From NCBI RefSeq assembly GCF_016908565.1, contig NZ_JAFBED010000016.1:1-57426 (forward strand): a stretch of DNA of 57,426 bases, in the 5' to 3' direction. Both the position numbers and the translations under genes were made by a program. The notes beneath the pieces were generated by a model that saw nothing but the letters and a program-made list of their open reading frames with translations, was not told where the DNA came from and searched no databases. Below are positions 53,732-57,426 of the stretch, in pieces (the stretch's first letter is position 1; each line of letters begins with the position of its first letter). Origin of the DNA: Sutcliffiella tianshenii (GTDB taxonomy: Bacteria; Bacillota; Bacilli; Bacillales; Bacillaceae_I).

Positions 53732-54829
53732 TTGACAGATTGTGAGTTCAAAGCAATTACAGGTAGTGTACGGATCGATCGATTGGAGCTTGTGAACGGA
53801 GAAGTGTTGGATAAGGTGGAAATAGCCTATGAACAGGTTGGAAATAAGAATGGAGAATTGATCATCGTCTGTCATGCCCTGACAGGAAACCAATTTGCTA
53901 AAGGAACGGAGACGGAAAAAGGGTGGTGGCATTCCTTCATTGGCCCCGAATCTTACATTGATACAAATGACTATCAAGTCATCACCATGAATGTCCTCGG
54001 CGGGTGCAATGGCTCTACTGGCCCAACTTCCTTGAATCCTGACACTGGTGAAAGATATGGAAGGGATTTTCCGTCAGTGACCGTAAGAGATATGGTGCAT
54101 GCTCAGTATTTGGCACTAAGGATGCTTGGGTATGAAAAAGCGAAGGCAGTCATCGGAGGCTCTCTTGGAGGGATGCAGGTGCTAGAATGGGGAATCTTAT
54201 ATCCGGATTATGCGGATATACTTATCCCAATGGCTGTAACCCCTTATTTTACTGACTATGCTCTTGCTTTTAACTGTATTGGAAGAAGAGCCATTATGAC
54301 AGATCCACTTTGGAACAATGGAAATTATCGAGAAAATGAAATGCTTAATGGTCTTGAAATTGCAAGGATGGTCGGTCTTGTAACCTATCGATCAGCGGGT
54401 TTATTCAATCACCGTTTTAACAGGGAGAGGAAACATACCGAGGATTCTGTCACGGAATATCAGGTGGATTCCTATATGAAATACCAGGGCGAGAAATTCA
54501 CTCGACGTTTTGATGCCAACTGCTATCTTTCTCTCCTTGAGGCAATGGACCAGTTTGATATTGGCTGGGATCGAGGCGGGTGGAGGCAAGCGCTTAGCCA
54601 AATAAAAAGTAGTGTCTGCATGATCGGTTTTTCAAAGGATTTGCTCTATCCCACCAGTATGATCAGGGAAACAGTGGAGGAACTGAAAGCCCATGGAAAA
54701 TCTGCAAGTTATGTAGAGGTCGAAACAGAGTTCGGACATGATGGGTTCTTGGTTGAGTTTGATAAATGGGGATTCGAAGTGAAGCGATTGCTTGAAAAAA
54801 AAGAGAGAAGGGAAGTGACTCATGTCTAA
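53732..54829 (+). CDS. metX: Homoserine O-acetyltransferase
   Basis: A 365-residue alpha/beta hydrolase. It activates homoserine with acetyl-CoA. Marks are GGCNGSTGPTSLNP, the nucleophile Ser in GGSLGGMQVLEW and the final His in EFGHDGFL. A TTG start follows AAGGGTGA. It supplies MetY. Many Bacillus use an unrelated MetA for this step, so this may be an additional route. Its end overlaps hom by 8 nt. Confidence 0.92.
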   Translation: MTDCEFKAITGSVRIDRLELVNGEVLDKVEIAYEQVGNKNGELIIVCHALTGNQFAKGTETEKGWWHSFIGPESYIDTNDYQVITMNVLGGCNGSTGPTSLNPDTGERYGRDFPSVTVRDMVHAQYLALRMLGYEKAKAVIGGSLGGMQVLEWGILYPDYADILIPMAVTPYFTDYALAFNCIGRRAIMTDPLWNNGNYRENEMLNGLEIARMVGLVTYRSAGLFNHRFNRERKHTEDSVTEYQVDSYMKYQGEKFTRRFDANCYLSLLEAMDQFDIGWDRGGWRQALSQIKSSVCMIGFSKDLLYPTSMIRETVEELKAHGKSASYVEVETEFGHDGFLVEFDKWGFEVKRLLEKKERREVTHV

Positions 54830-56027
54830 AATAAATGTGGCTCTTTTGGGATATGGAACAGTTGGCAAGGGTGTATACCGCACGATAGAATCACATCAGG
54901 ACCGTTTGCAGAGGTTATTGGGAAAAGAGGTGAAGGTTGTCGCCATTCTTGTCCGAAATATTGATAAACACATCGCACCGGATGAACATGTCCTGCTTAC
55001 CACAAACTATGAGGATATCCTGTCTCTTCCCGAACTTCATATTGTCATTGATGCAATCGTAGGAAGGGAACCTGGATTTTCTTATCTGAAAAAAGCAATC
55101 GATAAAGGTTGTCATGTTGTAACGGCAAATAAGGAAATGTTTGCTTTTCATGGAACAGAACTGCAGGCATTGGCTTTGGAAAAAGGAGTAGGGCTGGGCT
55201 ATGAAGCGACAGTGGCTGGGGGCATCCCCATCATCCAGACGATCCGCCAACTTTTATCTGTCAACCATTTTCTTGGCATAGAGGCTATCCTAAACGGAAC
55301 CACAAACTTCATTTTGACGAATATGAGGAAATTGGGCAGCACCTTTGCCGAGGCGCTTCAGGTTGCAAAGGAAAATGGCTATGCAGAATCCGATCCTACC
55401 AATGATATTGAAGGATATGATGCACTATATAAAGGGATGGTATTGAGTCAGCTTATTTATGGAGGCAAGCCTAATATTAAAAGTGTCAAAAGGAAGGGCA
55501 TCACACACATTCAGCCCAATCATATGAAGATTGCAGAGGAAGCGGATCTGAGATTCAAACATGTGGTGACCCTCTCCAAATCAAATAATGAAATCCAATG
55601 TAAGGTGGAGCCCGTCCTTGTACCAGACTCCCATCCTTTCTATCAGGTCGAAGGGGTCCAAAACAGTGTTTCCCTTGCAACCGATCTATTGGGGACTCTG
55701 CAGCTGCAGGGGCCAGGGGCTGGCATGTTTCCTACAGCGAGTGCAATCCTGGAGGATATCATTCAATTGGAGAATGAACATAAAGCACCTCCTGCTGCAA
55801 AAGATTCAGTTACTGATCAGGATGCTTTATCGCAATGGGTGATTTTTGGCGGGTATCTTGAATCAGAAAAGCTTGGAAGTGATATTAAGATTATCGAAAA
55901 GCTGGATGATACAGCATGGGTAATAGAAGCTGAGTATATACCTTTAGGATTATCACATAGTTCAGATGTAACCATATACCCATTAAGAGGGAAATATGAA
56001 AGAAAGAAACTGCCCATCCAAGTTTAA
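54822..56027 (+). CDS. hom: Homoserine dehydrogenase, short form
   Basis: A 401-residue enzyme reducing aspartate semialdehyde to homoserine. The NAD(P) loop is GYGTVGKGV, followed by VTANKEMF and EATVAGGIPII; the catalytic region is SDPTNDIEGYDALYK. The main Bacillus Hom is about 430 residues with a C-terminal ACT domain; here the last 80 residues do not look like ACT. It is probably a methionine-dedicated paralogue regulated by SAM at RNA level. Confidence 0.9.
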   Translation: MSKINVALLGYGTVGKGVYRTIESHQDRLQRLLGKEVKVVAILVRNIDKHIAPDEHVLLTTNYEDILSLPELHIVIDAIVGREPGFSYLKKAIDKGCHVVTANKEMFAFHGTELQALALEKGVGLGYEATVAGGIPIIQTIRQLLSVNHFLGIEAILNGTTNFILTNMRKLGSTFAEALQVAKENGYAESDPTNDIEGYDALYKGMVLSQLIYGGKPNIKSVKRKGITHIQPNHMKIAEEADLRFKHVVTLSKSNNEIQCKVEPVLVPDSHPFYQVEGVQNSVSLATDLLGTLQLQGPGAGMFPTASAILEDIIQLENEHKAPPAAKDSVTDQDALSQWVIFGGYLESEKLGSDIKIIEKLDDTAWVIEAEYIPLGLSHSSDVTIYPLRGKYERKKLPIQV

Positions 56028-56059
56028 TAATAGCTTCTCAAAAAAAGCGCTTCTTTCCT

Positions 56060-56097
56060 GACTGCCTGTCTCATATAATGTGACAAGCAGTTTTTTC
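56060..56097 (+). terminator. Terminator of metYX-hom
   Basis: ACTGCCTGTC / GACAAGCAGT (one mismatch) followed by TTTTTT. Confidence 0.82.
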
Positions 56098-56146
56098 ATT
56101 TTCATTTTGGAGGACGCAAAAAAACAGTTTAGGGGTGGGGGCGCGG

Positions 56147-57169
56147 TTGAGTAGAAGTTGGCTTGGTGCCTTTCAGATCGGTGCGGTGTATGTCGGGACG
56201 ATTGTTGGTGCCGGTTTTGCAACTGGCAAAGAGATTGTCCAATTTTTCACCCAATATGGTTGGATAGGTTTCTTTTCCATCTTAATCAGTGGATTTTTAT
56301 TCATATGGCTTGGAACGAAAATGATGCTCGTTTCCAAAAGGATAAAAGCGAATTCATATAAAGAGTTTAATGAGCATCTGTTCGGGGTGTCCGCAGGTAC
56401 AGTGGTCAATCTCTTCATGCTCATCATTTTGACTTGCGTTGGAGCTGTGATGCTATCCGGTGCAGGAGCTGTATTTGAGGAACAACTTGGGTGGAATTAT
56501 CAAGTCGGACTATTGCTGACAGTCGGTTTGGCTGTGTGTGTTGTTTTAGTGGGTGTCAAAGGCTTGGTTGGCGTCAATATTGTGGTGGTTCCAATAATGA
56601 TCGGATTCAGTTTTTTCATTGCAGGAAACGCGATAATGGAGAATGGCCTTGATTTCCTGACCTTGGCATCCCAGCAGCCTTCATGGAAGGGGTGGATATC
56701 CCCTGTTACCTATGTCGCCTTCAATCTGGCGATGGCTCAGCCTGTCCTTGTGCCTCTTGCAACAGAGGTCGATGACGAATGGGTCATTAGGCGTGGCGGC
56801 TTTATAGGGGGCCTTGTTCTTTGCTTCATCTTGCTAACCTGTCATATCTCCATTGCCTCACTGCCGAATTTCCAAGATTTCGAAATACCTATGGCAGAGG
56901 TTGTGAAGCTAGGTATGCTTTCTTTTTTCGGAATGTATGTATTTGTCATCTACGGTGAAATATTCACTTCCGTTGTCAGTGATATTTTCGGATTGCAGAG
57001 ACAGTTGGAAAGCATGTTGAATATTCCCCGGTTCATCATTACGGTTGTATTGGTATCAATCATCTATACAATCAGCCAGATTGGCTATGGCAGTCTAATA
57101 GAACACCTCTATCCGCTATTCGGCTATATAAGCATCGCTTTTTTAGTACTATTGATTGTAAGGAAATGA
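56147..57169 (+). CDS. ykvI: YkvI-like membrane protein
   Basis: A 340-residue membrane protein with about ten helices of the amino-acid/APC-like transporter type. The N-terminus QIGAVYVGTIVGAGFATGKE is the family mark. Function is unknown. TTG at 56147 is favoured since GGGGTGGGGG lies upstream; GTG at 56135 lies within that G-run. In B. subtilis ykvI is also near mhqR. Confidence 0.78.
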   Translation: MSRSWLGAFQIGAVYVGTIVGAGFATGKEIVQFFTQYGWIGFFSILISGFLFIWLGTKMMLVSKRIKANSYKEFNEHLFGVSAGTVVNLFMLIILTCVGAVMLSGAGAVFEEQLGWNYQVGLLLTVGLAVCVVLVGVKGLVGVNIVVVPIMIGFSFFIAGNAIMENGLDFLTLASQQPSWKGWISPVTYVAFNLAMAQPVLVPLATEVDDEWVIRRGGFIGGLVLCFILLTCHISIASLPNFQDFEIPMAEVVKLGMLSFFGMYVFVIYGEIFTSVVSDIFGLQRQLESMLNIPRFIITVVLVSIIYTISQIGYGSLIEHLYPLFGYISIAFLVLLIVRK

Positions 57170-57207
57170 AAAAAGGCAGAAAACCGTTCATGGTTTCCTG
57201 CCTTTCT
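57170..57207 (+). terminator. Terminator of ykvI
   Basis: AAAGGCAG-AAAC / GTTT-CTGCCTTT (one mismatch) followed by a short T-run. Confidence 0.75.
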
Positions 57208-57268
57208 TAAATTTTCTCTATTTCCTATTCATTGTTGCTATTTAGATAAAATGTAAGCATTAAATGAT

Positions 57269-57332
57269 GCCCGTTGATTTCCGCTTCGGACACTTGCTTT
57301 CCGCGGGGACGGATGGGAGCCTCCTCGGCTTA
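57269..57332. repeat. Dispersed Bacillus intergenic repeat, cut by an IS
   Basis: The phrases TTGATTTCCGCTTCGG, ACTTGCTTTCCGCGGGG and GGGAGCCTCCTCGGC are typical of a GC-rich repeat seen between genes in many Bacillus genomes. It is much more GC-rich than its surroundings. The usual right half is missing; IS sequence starts instead. Confidence 0.7.
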
Positions 57333-57335
57333 GAA

Positions 57336-57426
57336 GTGCACCCCTTTTGTTGGACACACATCTAACAATAGGAGGTGTACTTCAGTTGACTAAATTTACA
57401 CGAGAAGTAAAACATCAAGCCGTACA
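57336..57426 (+). mobile_element. Left end of an IS3-family insertion sequence
   Basis: From about 57337, TGCACCCCTTTTGTTGGACA resembles the terminal inverted repeat of IS3/IS150-type elements. A transposase reading frame starts at 57386. The right end is beyond the window. Confidence 0.7.
57386..57426 (+). CDS. IS3-family transposase OrfA, 5' end only
   Basis: TTG start 8 nt after GGAGGTG. The first 13 codons read MTKFTREVKHQAV, the common beginning of the helix-turn-helix OrfA of IS3-family elements. The gene continues past the window end, so intactness cannot be judged. Confidence 0.7.
   Translation, partial: MTKFTREVKHQAV

Overview
The window looks like chromosomal DNA of an endospore-forming Bacillaceae (Firmicutes). 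It has moderate-to-low GC, strong AGGAGG-type ribosome binding sites, frequent TTG/GTG starts and many S-box (SAM-I) leaders. Sporulation and germination genes are spread along it: an alpha/beta SASP, a GerA-type receptor operon, a KinE-like kinase, a Spo0E-family phosphatase, and Ku/LigD of the YkoV/YkoU type. Gene order from about 17 kb to the end recalls, from memory, the B. subtilis yko-ykr-ykv region (ku/ligD, sigI-rsgI, sspD, ktrD, kinE, mtn genes, spo0E, mhqR, ykvI). Several names lean on that order. The accessory content (kynUB, a MurE paralogue, metYX-hom, an IS3 element) suggests a species outside the B. subtilis group. The exact species cannot be told from the sequence.

Layout. 0-6 kb: the 3' end of a 3D-domain wall protein with a 42-bp repeat, a GNAT acetyltransferase, a PAP2 phosphatase, small envelope genes, and kynU-kynB for tryptophan/kynurenine breakdown. 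6-10 kb (minus strand): a complete gerA-type A-B-C germinant receptor operon. 10-17 kb: a nuclease/XPD-type helicase with a small FbpA-like gene behind it, an MscS channel, a pair of peptide-type ABC permeases without ATPases, and a YeiH exporter. 17-21 kb: ligD and ku (NHEJ) on the minus strand, separated by an antiparallel HAD phosphatase gene, then an SDR reductase. 22-24 kb: sigI-rsgI behind a 476-bp leader with hairpins. 24-28.4 kb: sspD, ktrD, an MFS transporter, a DUF3905 gene and three very small ORFs in a row. 28.4-33.6 kb: a B12-radical SAM protein, a KinE-like kinase and an ArsR-DUF2087 regulator. 33.7-42.3 kb: the methionine salvage pathway (mtnKA, mtnU, mtnE, mtnWXBD) with a cold-shock gene inside it. 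42.4-51.8 kb: CoA-disulfide reductase, a CBS protein, two deacetylase-like proteins, spo0E, a ZIP transporter, mhqR, oligoendopeptidase F and a MurE-like ligase. 51.9-56 kb: two SAM riboswitches in series ahead of metY-metX-hom. 56-57.4 kb: ykvI, a dispersed Bacillus-type repeat and the left end of an IS3-family element.

Sulfur metabolism is the dominant theme. Four SAM-I riboswitches control three operons: mtnKA, mtnWXBD, and metYX-hom with two in series. Salvage of methylthioribose and new homocysteine synthesis would therefore both switch on when S-adenosylmethionine falls. No RNA genes, CRISPR arrays or prophage were seen. No clearly new multi-gene system was found. The most interesting points are the tandem riboswitches, the MurE paralogue with a changed DNPR motif, the antisense gene splitting ku from ligD, the small-ORF cluster, and a 13-bp tandem repeat joined to a dispersed GGGGTCTGGCCC element.
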